Positions 36,272 through 47,000 of a stretch of 64,000 bases of DNA are shown here, piece after piece. This DNA comes from CAVQZC01 sp963718315 (lineage in GTDB: Bacteria; Actinomycetota; Thermoleophilia; Gaiellales; JAICJC01): the NCBI GenBank assembly GCA_963718315.1, contig CAVQZC010000007.1, positions 992,001 through 1,056,000 on the forward strand. The letters run 5' to 3'. Under the pieces are notes generated by a model. That model did not search any database, was not told the origin of the DNA, and saw only the letters and a list, made by a program, of their open reading frames with translations. Both the position numbers and the translations under genes were made by a program. The first letter of the stretch is position 1; every line of letters begins with the position of its first letter.

Positions 36272-37297
36272 TCACATTCCTCGCAGGCGCTCGTATGCGG
36301 ACACGTAGTCGTCGACCATGCGCTCGGCCGAGAAGCGCTCCACCGCGCTCGCGCGCACCTCGGGCGGGTCGAGCCCCAGTACCGCCGGCAGCGCCGCCAC
36401 CATCTCGGCGGGCGTATCGACGATGACGCCGCTGCGGCCCGGCTCGATCACCTCCGGCACGGCGCCGTTGCGGGTCGCCAGAACCGGGGTGCCGCAGACC
36501 ATCGACTCCACCATCACCAGGCCGAACGGCTCCGGCCATTGGATCGGGAAGACCGTGGCGGCCGCCCGCTGGAGCAGCTCGACCTTCTCGTCGTGGCTGA
36601 CCTCGCCGAGGTACTCGATGTTGCCGCCCAGGTACGGTCGCACCTCCGCCTCGAAGTGGGCGCGCTCGGCGACGTCATGCATCTTGCCGGCGAGCTTCAT
36701 CGGCATGCCCGACCGGCGGGCGAGCTCCACCGCATGGTGGGCGCCCTTGTCGGGCGACATGCGGCCGAGGAACAGCAGGTATCCGTCGTTGCCCGGGTCG
36801 TACTCGTAGGCGTCGATAGCGATCGCGTTGTGGCAGGTTGCCAGCCAGTTGAGGTCGGGAAGCGGCTGGCGCTGGCTGTCTGACACCGAGATCAGGCCGA
36901 CCCGCGGGCTGACCCGGCTGATCAGCGAGTACACCTCGCCGGGCTCGCCGGTCAGCGGTCCGTGCACCGTGTGGCAGACCGGGGTTGAGACCGCCGCCCC
37001 AAGAGCGCAGCCGAGCGGGCCCGAGTGGTCGTTGATGACGTCGAAGTCCGCGGCCAAGTCGTAGCAGGTGAGGGCGTGATGCAGATCGGGCATCGACAGC
37101 CCGATCCGCTGGCTGGGCGGCTCGTCGTAGCTCGTCACCAGGTGCGCCTTGGTCTGCGAGTCGCCGGCGGCGAACAGCGTCACGTCGTGGCCCCGGTCGA
37201 CCAGGCCGTCGGCGAGGATCGCCACCACCCATTCGATGCCGCCGTATCGCACCGGAGGCACAGCGAACCAGGCCGGGGCGAGGATGGCGATGCGCAC
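36272..37297 (-). CDS. GT4-family glycosyltransferase
   Basis: 341 residues, GT-B fold. N-terminal PVRYGGIEWVVAILADGLVDRGHDVTLF is the donor-independent glycine loop; the C-terminal domain has FLGRMSPDKGAHHAVELAR and the nucleotide-sugar site EPFGLVMVESMVCGTPVLA with the conserved E-x7-E pair. Typical of retaining glycosyltransferases that build glycolipids or exopolysaccharide. Single gene with a 200-base upstream-neighbour gap. Confidence 0.9.
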   Translation of the reverse strand: MRIAILAPAWFAVPPVRYGGIEWVVAILADGLVDRGHDVTLFAAGDSQTKAHLVTSYDEPPSQRIGLSMPDLHHALTCYDLAADFDVINDHSGPLGCALGAAVSTPVCHTVHGPLTGEPGEVYSLISRVSPRVGLISVSDSQRQPLPDLNWLATCHNAIAIDAYEYDPGNDGYLLFLGRMSPDKGAHHAVELARRSGMPMKLAGKMHDVAERAHFEAEVRPYLGGNIEYLGEVSHDEKVELLQRAAATVFPIQWPEPFGLVMVESMVCGTPVLATRNGAVPEVIEPGRSGVIVDTPAEMVAALPAVLGLDPPEVRASAVERFSAERMVDDYVSAYERLRGM

Positions 37298-37353
37298 GAC
37301 CTCAGCCTAACGCGAGGTGGGGAGATCCGCGGGATTCCGTCGGGCGGCGCGCG

Positions 37354-37689
37354 CTACGAGGAGGTCATCAGAGGCTTGAGCTGCGAGTCCTGGTCGCAGC
37401 GCTTGGCCCCGTCCTTGAGGGTGAGGCCGCCGGTGAAGGCGTCGAGCGCGCTGATGTGTGCGACCCAGCAGGTCGGCGTCGTGACGCTCCCGCCAGACGC
37501 GACGCACCACCAGACGGCGCCGTTGGAGTCCTTCTTGACGCACGTCGTCTGTGAGGAGCCGACCTTCTTCGTCACCTTGCCCTCGAGCGAGGAGGTGCTG
37601 ATCCGCTGATGCCCTGTGACTACCCAGTAGCCGCCAAGCGCAGCAAGTACTGCGACGACGGCGACGATGGCGATAGCGATCTTCATCAT
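37354..37689 (-). CDS. small secreted or membrane-anchored Cys-rich protein
   Basis: 111 residues. An N-terminal hydrophobic segment (IAIAIVAVVAVLAALGGYWVV) is followed by a polar domain with four cysteines (TTCVKK, WWCVAS, PTCWVA, KRCDQD) that could form two disulfides outside the membrane. No known family recognised. Codon use is like its neighbours, so it appears to be a true gene. Confidence 0.65.
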   Translation of the reverse strand: MMKIAIAIVAVVAVLAALGGYWVVTGHQRISTSSLEGKVTKKVGSSQTTCVKKDSNGAVWWCVASGGSVTTPTCWVAHISALDAFTGGLTLKDGAKRCDQDSQLKPLMTSS

Positions 37690-37970
37690 TTCAGCCTACG
37701 GGATCCTTACATATCGTCAAGATGGTGAGCCGGGCAGGTATCCGCGGTGCCGGTCCAAGAACTAAGGCGGGGCGGCCCGCCCCACCGCCGGCCGCCCCGC
37801 ACAACTCCGTCGACCGCGCGCTACGCGCAGATCTCCGGACCGTGAACTCAGAATGGCGGTTCTGCGACCGCTTTGGATCACCCCCACGGGCATGCTTCTG
37901 GCACCCAGCCGAGTGAGCTCTTTCCACCCTGTTTGCGCCTCGGAATCGGGGCTCGCGGCCGGCCCGGCCT

Positions 37971-38450
37971 CTACAGCTGCAGCTCGAGGAAGCTCGCGCC
38001 CGTCACCGGGTTGTGGACGTAGGGCTCGATCGGCTCGAAGCCGGCCGACCGGTACAGGGCGAGCGCAGCGTCCATGCCCGGCACGGTGTCGAGCCGCATC
38101 CGCCGGTAGCCGATCACCCGTGCCTCCTCCAGCAGCCGCGCCAGCAGGGCGCGCCCGGCGCCGGCACCGCGCGCGGGAGGGCGGACGTAGAGGCGCTTCA
38201 GCTCACACACCCCATCCTCGGATAACGGGCGCAGAGCGCCGCACCCGGCGTCCGCCCCGCCGACCCTGACCAGGAGCAGCCGGCCCGCCGGCGGCGAGTA
38301 GGCGCCCGGAAGCTCCGCCAGCTCCTCCTCGAACCCCTGGAAGCCGAGGTCGAACTCGAGGGAGGCCGCGTACTCGCGAAACAGCTCCCGCACCGCCTCG
38401 ACCTCGCCAGCCCACCGTGCACCGACAATTTCCGGACGTTCGGCTACCAT
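37971..38450 (-). CDS. GNAT N-acetyltransferase
   Basis: 159 residues, single GNAT domain. The acetyl-CoA loop is RLYVRPPARGAGAGRALLARLLEEAR (split: RLYVRPPARGAGAG, residues about 89-102), followed by the beta-bulge strand YRRMRLDTV and LYRSAGF near the end. Likely acetylates a small amine; substrate unknown. No operon partner. Confidence 0.9.
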   Translation of the reverse strand: MVAERPEIVGARWAGEVEAVRELFREYAASLEFDLGFQGFEEELAELPGAYSPPAGRLLLVRVGGADAGCGALRPLSEDGVCELKRLYVRPPARGAGAGRALLARLLEEARVIGYRRMRLDTVPGMDAALALYRSAGFEPIEPYVHNPVTGASFLELQL

Positions 38451-38576
38451 CGAGCCACACTAGAACGTTTCCGACTGGGGGGTCGGCATCGGTACACCAC
38501 TTTGTCACCGCCCCTTAGCCGAACGGACGGGGTTCTCCATTGACTTTGTGCACTTCCCTCGGAATACTGCTCCCTC

Positions 38577-40041
38577 GTGGGATGTAGGCTCGGTAGCCGG
38601 CTCGTCGCCGCGTCGCTGGCGACGATAGCCGTCGTCGTCGTGGGCGCCTCGTCAGCGACCGCCGACACCGCGGCTCCGAGCCGGGCGATCATGCTTCAGG
38701 TGATCGAGCCCGGCGCTTCGACGGTGGTCGAGGGTGAGATCAGCTCGGGATCGACCGGCGGCGGCGGCCTGCAGGTACCCGCAGACGGCTCGGCGCTGAC
38801 GACCGGCTCGTGGAGCGAGTCGGTGCGCCCGGGGTCTGCAGAGGCGTCGGGCGGGGCGGGCAGCCTGCTGGGCGGCGCCGTCACCTATTCCTCCCTGCAC
38901 GCGGCAGCCGCCACCAGCGGCGGCGCCCAGACCAGCGCCTACGTCGGCGGCCTGACGCTGTTCGGGCAGGCAGTCGGAGGCGGCGCGGGCGACAGCTACC
39001 CCCTGTCGAACTGGGGCTCGCTGACCGTCGGCGCCGGCGTCCCGCTGAGCAGCGGAGAGGCAGGCGTTGCGGCGCTGGTTGTCAACGTGACCCAGGCGTA
39101 CAACGGCGTGCCGGCCGGCTCGGTGATCGTGATCGGATCGGTGACCGCGTCGCCGCCGCCCACTACCGGCGGTGGAAAACCGCCTCCCCACCACCACAAG
39201 CCGCCGGCCGGGGGCAGCGGATCGAGCGGTGGCTCCGGGTCGAGCGGCGGGTCGGGGTCGAGCGGCGGCTCCAGCTCCTCCACCGGCGGCAGCGGCAACG
39301 CCTGGACGGTCAGCCACCACTCCAAGCGCCACCACCGGTTGCACGGCAAACCGGCGAAGCACCGCAAGCTGTCCACCCATCCGCGGACGCTTCCCCGCCA
39401 GGCTCGCGCCCGGGTCGTCGCCTGGGCCGCCTCGCAGATCGGCTGGCCCTACGTGTGGGGCGGCGAGAGCGAGCGCGAGGGCGGGTTCGACTGCTCGGGG
39501 CTGGTCGACTTCTCCTATGCCAAGGCAGGGTTCCGGCTGCCCGGCCGCCCCACCGCCGAGGTGCTGTGGCAGATGTCGCAGCCGATCGCGCCCAAGCAGC
39601 TGCTGCCCGGCGATCTCGTATTCCTGCTCGACAACACTGGCTATGCCTACCACGTCGCGATGTACGCCGGCAACGACATGGTGATCGTCGCGTCGCACAC
39701 GGGCGCCCCGGTCGCCCGCGAGCCGTTCGTCCCCGGCCAGTGGCAGGCATACGGCCGGCTCTGGACGCACGGCAAGCTCAGCCTCGACGAGCATCCTCAC
39801 CCGTCTCCGAAGGCAGTGGCCGAGGCCCGGGCGCTGGCCCGTCCCGCAGCCACACCCGGGACACACCCCGACTGCAATCCCGATCTCGGCGTTCGGCCTT
39901 GCGGTGTTCGCCGAGCGGATGCAGCTGCCGGCCCGCGATCCGAAGCCGCGCCGGCCCCGTCCGCCGGCCACGCCCCCGGTCGTCGAGCCCAACCGGCCGG
40001 CCGTGCTGCCGCCCCGCGTGCAGCACATCGGCGGCCCGTAG
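38577..40041 (+). CDS. secreted NlpC/P60 peptidoglycan hydrolase (one-base frame break near the end)
   Basis: About 487 residues. Signal peptide (LVAASLATIAVVVVGASSATA), then a beta-rich domain to about residue 200, a Gly-Ser linker coded by near-identical short repeats (39215-39290), a His/Lys-rich patch, and an NlpC/P60 domain with Cys306 (GGFDCSGLVDFSYAK) and His359 (YAYHVAMYAGN). It should cleave peptidoglycan stem peptides outside the cell. An extra G near 39859 hides a proline-rich tail: the other frame reads TAIPISAFGLAVFAERM and ends at 40041 with natural codon use. Confidence 0.85.
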
Positions 40042-40210
40042 GCAGGTCTCGGGCAGTTCGTAGGCGCTTCTTAGACAACGCCCAGGCACAGCCACCATCT
40101 CCTTCGGCCCGATTCCTGACCACAACTGGGGGCTGGGTCGTTCTGACCCGGCCCTCGGGCGTTCGGCGGCGGATGGGGCGACCCCGCGTGCCTTTAGGAT
40201 GCAGGCACCC

Positions 40211-40283
40211 GGGGGCGTAGCTCAGTGGATAGAGCAGGAGCCTTCTAAGCTCAAGGTCGCAGGTTCGATCCCTGCCGCCCCCG
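40211..40283 (+). tRNA. tRNA-Arg (TCT anticodon)
   Basis: Acceptor GGGGGCG (40211-40217) pairs with 40276-40282; D arm GCTC/GAGC; anticodon loop CTTCTAA with TCT at 40244-40246; T arm GCAGG/CCTGC with TTCGATC. The outermost anticodon-stem pair is a G-A mismatch. No CCA encoded. Confidence 0.92.
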
Positions 40284-40438
40284 TCTCCATCTCCCGTGGC
40301 TAGACTCGCGACCATGGCGTATCCGGCGTAGTTGATCCGACCCCGCGCTCTTCGGAGCTGCCAGGAAGTCCAGACAGGCGCGCAGCAGACGCTCTTGCGG
40401 CGCTGCCCGCGTCTCGATCAACTCGTTAGGAGAGAGCA

Positions 40439-41014
40439 ATGGTTGGTGAAGCACGACTGGAGCGTGTCGCTTCGGGCCTCGCCCCCACGACGCCGGGATG
40501 GTTCGTGGTCAATACGGCCGAGGCCGCCTGGGTTACCAATGACGATTGGTGCGGCGGCGTCTGCATCTTCGAGTCGGATGACTTCGTCCTGCGCGGCCGG
40601 CCGGATCTGACGGAGTACATCAAGCCGCACGCCGGTTTCACGATCCGGGTGGTACCGCCGGGTCGCCCGTCCGACCTGTACCACGCCGAATCGGTGCAGG
40701 AGGACTTCCTGATCATCAGCGGCGAGTGCACCCTGATCGTCGAGGACGAGGAACGCCATCTGCGCACATGGGACTTCGTGCATTGCCCGCCGATGACCGC
40801 ACACACCTTTGTCGCAACTGACGACGGTCCCTGTGTGATCCTCGCGACCGGCAACCGGCGCGGCGATCTGGAGCGCATCTACCCGCGCTCCGAGGTCGCT
40901 CTCCGCCGGGGCGCCGGATCAGACGTGACGACGGCTGACCCCGAGCGTCGTGGGCGATGGGAGGTTCGGCGCCCGCAGAATTGGGACGGGCTTCCCTGGA
41001 CAGACCTCCCGTAG
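40439..41014 (+). CDS. cupin protein (3-hydroxyanthranilate-dioxygenase-like)
   Basis: 191 residues. Cupin motif 1 with metal ligands in HAESVQEDFLIISGECTLIVE (split at residues 82-102) and motif 2 in VHCPPMTAHTFVATDD. The N-terminal extension and the RIYPRSEVA segment occur in a family of actinobacterial cupins related to 3-hydroxyanthranilate 3,4-dioxygenase, but the extradiol ring-cleavage set cannot be confirmed from sequence alone. AGGAGAG precedes the ATG. Confidence 0.8.
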   Translation: MVGEARLERVASGLAPTTPGWFVVNTAEAAWVTNDDWCGGVCIFESDDFVLRGRPDLTEYIKPHAGFTIRVVPPGRPSDLYHAESVQEDFLIISGECTLIVEDEERHLRTWDFVHCPPMTAHTFVATDDGPCVILATGNRRGDLERIYPRSEVALRRGAGSDVTTADPERRGRWEVRRPQNWDGLPWTDLP

Positions 41015-41033
41015 ACGACGAGTCTGAGCTGAC

Positions 41034-42041
41034 TCAGGACGACGCCGGGCGCGTCAGCGACACCCGCAGGATACTGCCGTGCGAGGCATTCTCGGCCAGC
41101 CACAGCGCGCGGCCGGTGGCGAAGCCCTCGACCGGCGTGACGTGCCGCGGGAGTGGAATCGCGCTCATCACGCGTCCCGTCTGCGGGTTGACCTGGTAGA
41201 GAACGTTCCGCGGCGCCCGATTGACGACGACCCATAGCCGATGTGCGGCGACGAGCTCGAGACCCGCCGTGCCGTGGCCGAGCCTGATCGGCCGGCCACC
41301 GAGACCGCCGGCAGGTGTCAGAGGCTGCACCTGGGCGATCCGGTGCTTCCCGGCTCCAACCGCCTGGGCCACCCAGACCCTGCCCTCGAGCACCACGGGT
41401 TGCCCGTTCGCCGCCACGAAGGTCGCGCTGGACGCCCCGGCCGGATGAGGGATCGCAACCCTGGCGGGAGCCGAGCTGCCGGGGTTTCGCTCGAACAGCC
41501 GCCGGCCGTCGGTCGTCCACGCCCTGTCGAAGCCGACCGCACCAGACAGCGAGAGCAACAGCGGCCGCGGAACGGACGAGAGCGGGATGTGAACGAGCGT
41601 CCGGCCGTCGACCCGTGCCAGCCCGATGGCGGTGCGCACGTAGACGCCCGTACGGCTGGTCGCCAGCCCGGTCACGGCCCCGTTCGCATGCCTCAGAGCA
41701 ATCGAATGCCCGACCGGCTTCAGCGCGTGCGCCGAATAGCTCGCGAGGACAGGCCCGTGCTTCCCGTCGGACTGCAGCACCCACAACGTGCCCCCGTGCA
41801 CCGTCACGAACCGCGCGTCGGCAAGCGTCCCCGTCGCCGCGATCTGCATCCGCAGCGGCTTCAGGTGGACGACCGGCGGGGTCGGCCGGACCCGTGTCGC
41901 CGAACGGCCGGGCAGCTTGTCGTGGATCACAGGCCAGGCGGCTGCCACTACCCCGGCACCCGCGGCCAGCAACAGCAAGACGGATGCCCACCTGACCAGG
42001 CGGCTGCCGCGCGACTGGTGGGTCTGTGCATGCTCTGCCAT
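41034..42041 (-). CDS. membrane-anchored extracytoplasmic beta-propeller protein
   Basis: 335 residues from the ATG at 42041, which has GAAGG six bases upstream (a methionine 12 codons earlier is less likely). One transmembrane helix (LVRWASVLLLLAAGAGVVAAAW) and then repeated strands such as TLWVLQSDGKHGPVLAS, GVYVRTAIGLARVDGRTLVHI, RVWVAQAVGAGKHRIAQV and HRLWVVVNRAPRNVLYQV, a propeller-like pattern facing outside. No enzyme motif. Function unknown. Confidence 0.72.
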   Translation of the reverse strand: MAEHAQTHQSRGSRLVRWASVLLLLAAGAGVVAAAWPVIHDKLPGRSATRVRPTPPVVHLKPLRMQIAATGTLADARFVTVHGGTLWVLQSDGKHGPVLASYSAHALKPVGHSIALRHANGAVTGLATSRTGVYVRTAIGLARVDGRTLVHIPLSSVPRPLLLSLSGAVGFDRAWTTDGRRLFERNPGSSAPARVAIPHPAGASSATFVAANGQPVVLEGRVWVAQAVGAGKHRIAQVQPLTPAGGLGGRPIRLGHGTAGLELVAAHRLWVVVNRAPRNVLYQVNPQTGRVMSAIPLPRHVTPVEGFATGRALWLAENASHGSILRVSLTRPASS

Positions 42042-42129
42042 CGGTGCCTTCTCGCCTCCCCGCTGCTGACACGTCAAGTATCACAGCGAAACCCGGCGGC
42101 GAACAGACCCAAAGGTAACGATTTGCAGG

Positions 42130-42282
42130 CTAATTCCGAAGGCTGCCCCGCGCTGGTGCCGCGCCGGGGTTCCTGATCAGGTTCTTCGAGGTCGCAGCGC
42201 CACCCGGCGCGGCCAGCGCGCCGGCAAGCGCACCAACCGCCAGCACCGCGATCCCAGCCTGAACCGCCTTCCGCCGTTTCAT
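42130..42282 (-). CDS. 50-residue signal-peptide remnant of a larger secreted protein
   Basis: GGGGGATC precedes an ATG opening a clean signal peptide (MKRRKAVQAGIAVLAVGALA, cleavage near GGAATS). The mature part starts KNLIRNPGA, the usual opening of carbohydrate-binding or adhesin-like secreted proteins in this group, but it ends after about ten more residues at an ordinary stop. The frame break and the absence of the domain downstream suggest a decayed gene, though a genuine short exported peptide cannot be excluded. Confidence 0.5.
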   Translation of the reverse strand: MKRRKAVQAGIAVLAVGALAGALAAPGGAATSKNLIRNPGAAPARGSLRN

Positions 42283-42369
42283 TGATCCCCCTTGCTTGTT
42301 TGGCGAATTCGCGAGACTGTACCATTCGCAATTACTTCGCTCGCGGGCGAGGACACCAGGGGGTGCGAC

Positions 42370-43203
42370 ATGCGCTGGCTCCGGGTCGGCATCGGAATCG
42401 CCGTCGCTGCTGCGGTTGCCGCGGCGCTGCCCGCCGGCGCCACCGCATTTCACGACGCGCCGGCCGCGGCACAGCCGCCGGGCTACTTCCTCTCCGCCGA
42501 CGATTCGGTTGACAACCCACCGGGGGGCCAGGGTCAGGCGTCGGTGTCATGCGCCCCCGGCGTTGTCTGGGGAGGCGGCGTCTCGAACCACGTCGATAGC
42601 CCGACTGGCGTCTCGATCAGCATCACGAGCCCGACCGGCACGCTGGGCTGGATCGGGAGGGAGAACAACCCCACGGGGCAGGACACCGCCCTCGACGTCA
42701 CCGGCATTTGTGCCGACAAGCCGGCCGGCTACAAGATCGTCAAAGAGGCCGTGAACGCTCCTGTAGGCACCCAGCGCACCGCGACCGCCACATGCCCCGC
42801 CCCTACCGTCCTGCTCAGCGGCGGCGCGGACTCCGCCACCAGCTCTCCGCTCTCGCAGATCACGAGCGCCGCTCCGACGAGCTCCACCACCTTCACCGGG
42901 TACATCAGCAACGGCAGCTCCGCCGCGGTCAAGCTTCAGGTGTTCGCCATCTGCGCGAAGCAGCCGCGAGGCTGGGTCATGGAGACGAAGACGTTCCCCG
43001 CCACTCCCGGCCAGAGCCGTACGCCCCTCGACTGCCCGGCCAACACCGCCGTCCTGGGCGGAGGCGTCGCGCTCGCCAAGCACACGCCCAGTGTCTACAT
43101 CGTCACCACCTCTCCGCTCGGGAGCGCCGGATGGGTGTCGGGGGTGACGAACGAGACGACCCACAACGTCAAGTCGACAATGTACGCGATCTGCGGTCGC
43201 TAG
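42370..43203 (+). CDS. secreted three-repeat protein
   Basis: 277 residues from ATG 42370. Signal peptide MRWLRVGIGIAVAAAVAAAL. Mature protein is three tandem modules of about 80 residues, each with a Cys near its start followed by a G-G-G-type turn (SCAPGVVWGGGVSN, TCPAPTVLLSGGADS, DCPANTAVLGGGVAL) and a second Cys near the end (TGICADKP, AICAKQP, AICGR), so six cysteines likely form three disulfides. No known family recognised. The stop overlaps the convergent SIMPL gene by four bases. Confidence 0.72.
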   Translation: MRWLRVGIGIAVAAAVAAALPAGATAFHDAPAAAQPPGYFLSADDSVDNPPGGQGQASVSCAPGVVWGGGVSNHVDSPTGVSISITSPTGTLGWIGRENNPTGQDTALDVTGICADKPAGYKIVKEAVNAPVGTQRTATATCPAPTVLLSGGADSATSSPLSQITSAAPTSSTTFTGYISNGSSAAVKLQVFAICAKQPRGWVMETKTFPATPGQSRTPLDCPANTAVLGGGVALAKHTPSVYIVTTSPLGSAGWVSGVTNETTHNVKSTMYAICGR

Positions 43204-43934
43204 TCGCTCGCGCTGTAGCTGAACACCACCTCGACGGTCGCGGTCTGACGCTGCTTCCCTGTCCGCACCGGCACAGCGGTGGTCCCCGACGGGACCGCGC
43301 GGGCCGCGAACGTGGCCTGACCCTCGTAGAACGGCTGGAAGGGCTGCGTCTCGGAGATCGAGAAGACGCCCGTCACGCGCATCCCCGCGGCCGCAGCTGC
43401 GGCGTCGGCCTGTGAGCGCGCGTTCTGCACCGCCGCCCGCACCGCGCTTGCCTGGCCCGCGTGCTGGTCGGCCGTCGAGAACTCCGGTCCGTAGGTGGCC
43501 TGGGCGCCGGCGTTGATCCCCGCTGCCAGCAGCTTTCCGGTGCGGTCGATGTGCGTCACCGTCACCGTCAGGTCCTGCTCGGCCTCGTAGAGCCCGGTTC
43601 GGTCATCCTTGTAGCCAGACACTCCGTCGGTCTGGGTGTCGGGCTTCTTCACACCCATCTCGCGCATCGCCACCAGCACGCGGTTCATCTCGGCGCTGGC
43701 TCCGTTGGTTGCCTCCGAGAGCGTTCCCGCCTTCCCGGTGGTGGTGAAGTGGATCTTCGCCTGGTCGGGAGTGACCGAGACGGTCCCGGTGCCGTCGAAC
43801 TTCAGGTACTGCGGCAGATGCGGCTGGCCGGACGATGCTGCCCGGGCCCCAGACGATCCGTGGAACGCGGCGTAGACGGCCACCGCGGCCACGCACAGCG
43901 CGACCACGAAGACGATCTGGCGAACCTGCGACAT
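43200..43934 (-). CDS. SIMPL-domain (DUF541) exported protein
   Basis: 244 residues from ATG 43934. Signal/anchor VRQIVFVVALCVAAVAVYAAF, then the SIMPL fold: FDGTGTVSVTPDQAKIHFTT start, YKDDRTGLYEAEQDLTVTV and a long helix of Ala-rich sequence (VRAAVQNARSQADAAAAAAG), ending in ATVEVVFSYSA. SIMPL proteins are exported, oligomeric and of unknown mechanism. Its promoter region is shared with the divergent fusion gene at 44029. Confidence 0.88.
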   Translation of the reverse strand: MSQVRQIVFVVALCVAAVAVYAAFHGSSGARAASSGQPHLPQYLKFDGTGTVSVTPDQAKIHFTTTGKAGTLSEATNGASAEMNRVLVAMREMGVKKPDTQTDGVSGYKDDRTGLYEAEQDLTVTVTHIDRTGKLLAAGINAGAQATYGPEFSTADQHAGQASAVRAAVQNARSQADAAAAAAGMRVTGVFSISETQPFQPFYEGQATFAARAVPSGTTAVPVRTGKQRQTATVEVVFSYSASD

Positions 43935-44028
43935 GACTGGCTCCTTGTTCGAGGTGACAGCGAGTTCGACCGCGGGGAGGCACGCCCGGTTCCGCGGGCG
44001 CCGCCACCCCCTGTGCGACACTTCGGCC

Positions 44029-47000
44029 ATGGCCGTCGGACGTGCTCAGAAGCGGGTCGTCGCAGTCATGCTGGCGGATGTCGCCGGCTCGACTGCGATC
44101 GCAGAACAGCTCGGCGCTGAGCGCTCGAAGTTCCTGTTCGACGAGGTCTCCCGCCTGATCACCGCGCAGGTGCACGAGTACGGCGGCACCGTCGCACAGC
44201 TGACCGGCGATGGCGCTCTGGCCGTATTCGGCGCCCCGACAGCCCACGACGACGACGCCGAGCGGGCGGTGCGCGCCGGCCTGGCGGTACAGCAGGTCGT
44301 CCGCCGCTACGCCGCCGACGTCGGCGAGGCATACGGCGTGTCGCTGTCGGTGCGGCTGGCGGTCGAGGTCGGGTCGGTCGTGGTCGACCTCGACGTCAGC
44401 GACGACAGCGAGCGGTTCAACGCGCTCGGCGACCCCGTCAACGTGGCCGCGCGGCTGCAGGAGCAGGCCGACCCCGGCGCGCTCGTCCTGGGGCCGCAGG
44501 CGGCACGGGCGGTGACCGACGTGTTCGAGCTGGAGTCGCTGGGCGAGATGGGGCTGCGCGGGCGGCGCGCGCCGGTCAGCGTGTTCAAGGTCTGCGGCGC
44601 GGTCGGAGCCCAGCCCCCCAGCCGCGGCAAGCTGATCGGCCGCGACTTCGAGGTGGCCCTGCTGCAGCGTGCCATCGCCGAGCTGGCCGAGGGCCTGGGC
44701 GTCGTGCTGGCGGTGACCGGTGAGCCCGGCATCGGCAAGACCCGGCTGATGCGCGACGTTGTCGACGAAGCGAACGGGCGCATCACCGTCCTGCACGGCA
44801 CCGGTGCGTCGTACGCTTCGGGGTTCCCGCTGTGGCCGCTGCGCGACATGCTCCGCCGCTGGCTGGACATGTCCGTCGGCGCCAGCGAGGCGCAGGTGCG
44901 GCTGGAGCTCAAGGCGCGGCTGGCGGAGCTCTACGGCGAGCCAGGCGAGCGCTACGTGTTCCTGGCCAGCGTGCTGGGCCTGTCGCCCGAACCCGGAGAG
45001 CCGGATCGGGTGCTCGGCGAGCTGTCCCGCGAGAACGTGCAGTCGCGGACGGTCGAGGTGGTCGGCGGCCTGCTCGCGTCGCTGGCCGAACAGCGGCCGG
45101 TGCTGCTCGTCCTCGACGACCTGCACTGGGCGGATGCCGCCACCCTCTCGCTGCTGGAAGGCCTGCTGGAGGTGACCGAGGCGGCTTCGCTGGGCGTCGC
45201 CATGCTCTATCGCAGCGAGCGTGACTCGGGTGCGTGGCGGCTGGCGGAACGTGCACGCGCGCGATTTCCGCACCGCTTCCGCGAGGTCGAGCTGCGGGCC
45301 CTGGCCACCGACGCCGCCACCCGCGTCGCGACCGAAACGGCGGGCGGCGAGCTGCCCGCCAACGTCGCCCGGCTGGTCGTCGAGCGCGCCGGCGGGAACC
45401 CCTTCTTCGTGCAGGAGGCCGTGCGCGACCTGCTCGAGCGAGAGGTCGTCGTCCGCAATGGCGACGGGCTCGCGCTACGCGTCGATCCCGAGCAGATCGC
45501 CGTGCCGATCGCCATCCGCAGCGCGCTGCAGGCCCGCCTCGACCGGCTGGGCGACGAGGCGCGTCAGGTGATCAGCTTCGCCTCGGTGATCGGGCGGACG
45601 TTCGGCACCGGGCTGCTTGGCCGGGTGCTCGGCGAGGAGGTCGTCCGCACCGGCCTGACCGAGCTGCTGCGGGTGGAGCTGATCGTCGAGGAGCGGCGCC
45701 GGCCCAGCCCCGAGTACCGGTTCCGGCACGGGCTGGTCCAGGAGGTGGCATACGCCAGCCTGCTCGAGGCCGACCGCCGCGATGCGCACCGGCAGGTGGC
45801 CGAGGCGCTGGCAGAGCTCTCGGAAGCCAACGACATGCTGCCCCCCGCCCCGCTCTACGCCCACCACCTGGCAGAGGCCGACCTCGCGGGACCGGCAGCC
45901 GACGCGCTGATCCGGGCCGGCGACGCCGCCCGAGGGCTGGGCGCCACCGACGAGGCCGTCACGCACTACCGGCAGGCGCGCAAGTTCCTCGCCCGGCTGG
46001 GCGACGAGGACCGGTCGCGGGAGACGCTGTTCAAGATCGCGCTCGGGCATCACCTCGCGTTTGACTACGCCAGCGCGGAGACGGCGTATGACGAGGCATT
46101 CTCGTGCCGCCCAGACCCGCCACAGCCGCCGGTGGGGGACAAGGTGCTGCGAACCGCATTCCTCTGCCCGGTCGAGATCACGCCGGGCTACGTCAACGTC
46201 CACGAGGCGAGCGCGCTCACCGACCTGTTCTACCGCGGGCTGCTCTCGGTCGATCGCGACCTCAACGTGATGCCCGAGCTGGCAGAGAACTTCCGCGTCT
46301 CGAGCGACGGGCTCACCTACCTCTTCCAGCTCCGCGAGGGGCTCTGCTGGAGCGACGGGCACCCACTGACGATGCACGACTTCGCCTTCACATTCGCCGA
46401 GATGCGGCGACTGGCCGTGCCATCCGTATTCCTGCTCGACGACGTGGCGGAGATGACCGCGCTCGACGATCACACGCTCGAGATAACGCTGCATGGTGCC
46501 CGCAACTACTTCCCCTACCTGCTGACGTTGCCCACTGCGCGTCCCTGGCCACGACACATCGTCGAGCGGATGGGCCCCGACTGGCGCAACGAGCAGCCGC
46601 TGGTCACCAACGGCCCCTACCGCCTGGTCGAGCATCGTGTCGACCGGATCGTCGCCGAGGCCGATCCCCGCTGGGTTGGCCTGCGCGGCAACGTCGGCAC
46701 CATCGAGATCACGCTCCAGGACAGCGCCGAGCACGTGGACTGCAATCCCGATGACTGGGAGTCCGGAACCTATGACGTGCTGGTCGGCGCCTTCCCGAAG
46801 ATGGAGGCGAGCGACACAACCTTGATCACCGAGGTGCCGGGACTGACCGTCTGGATCCTGTCGCTGCACGGTGACTCTCTCAAGTCCGCAGATGTCCGCA
46901 GGGCCATCGCAGCTTCGATCGACGGAAAGCGTCTGAAGGCGGTGTCGCGCCCGGCGGCCCGGCCGGCTCAGCCCGCAGGGCTGATTCCGCCCGCCATGCC

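Noticed and set aside
39215..39290. Short DNA tandem repeat as a regulatory or CRISPR-like element
   Set aside because: It is in frame inside the NlpC/P60 gene and simply encodes a Gly-Ser linker.
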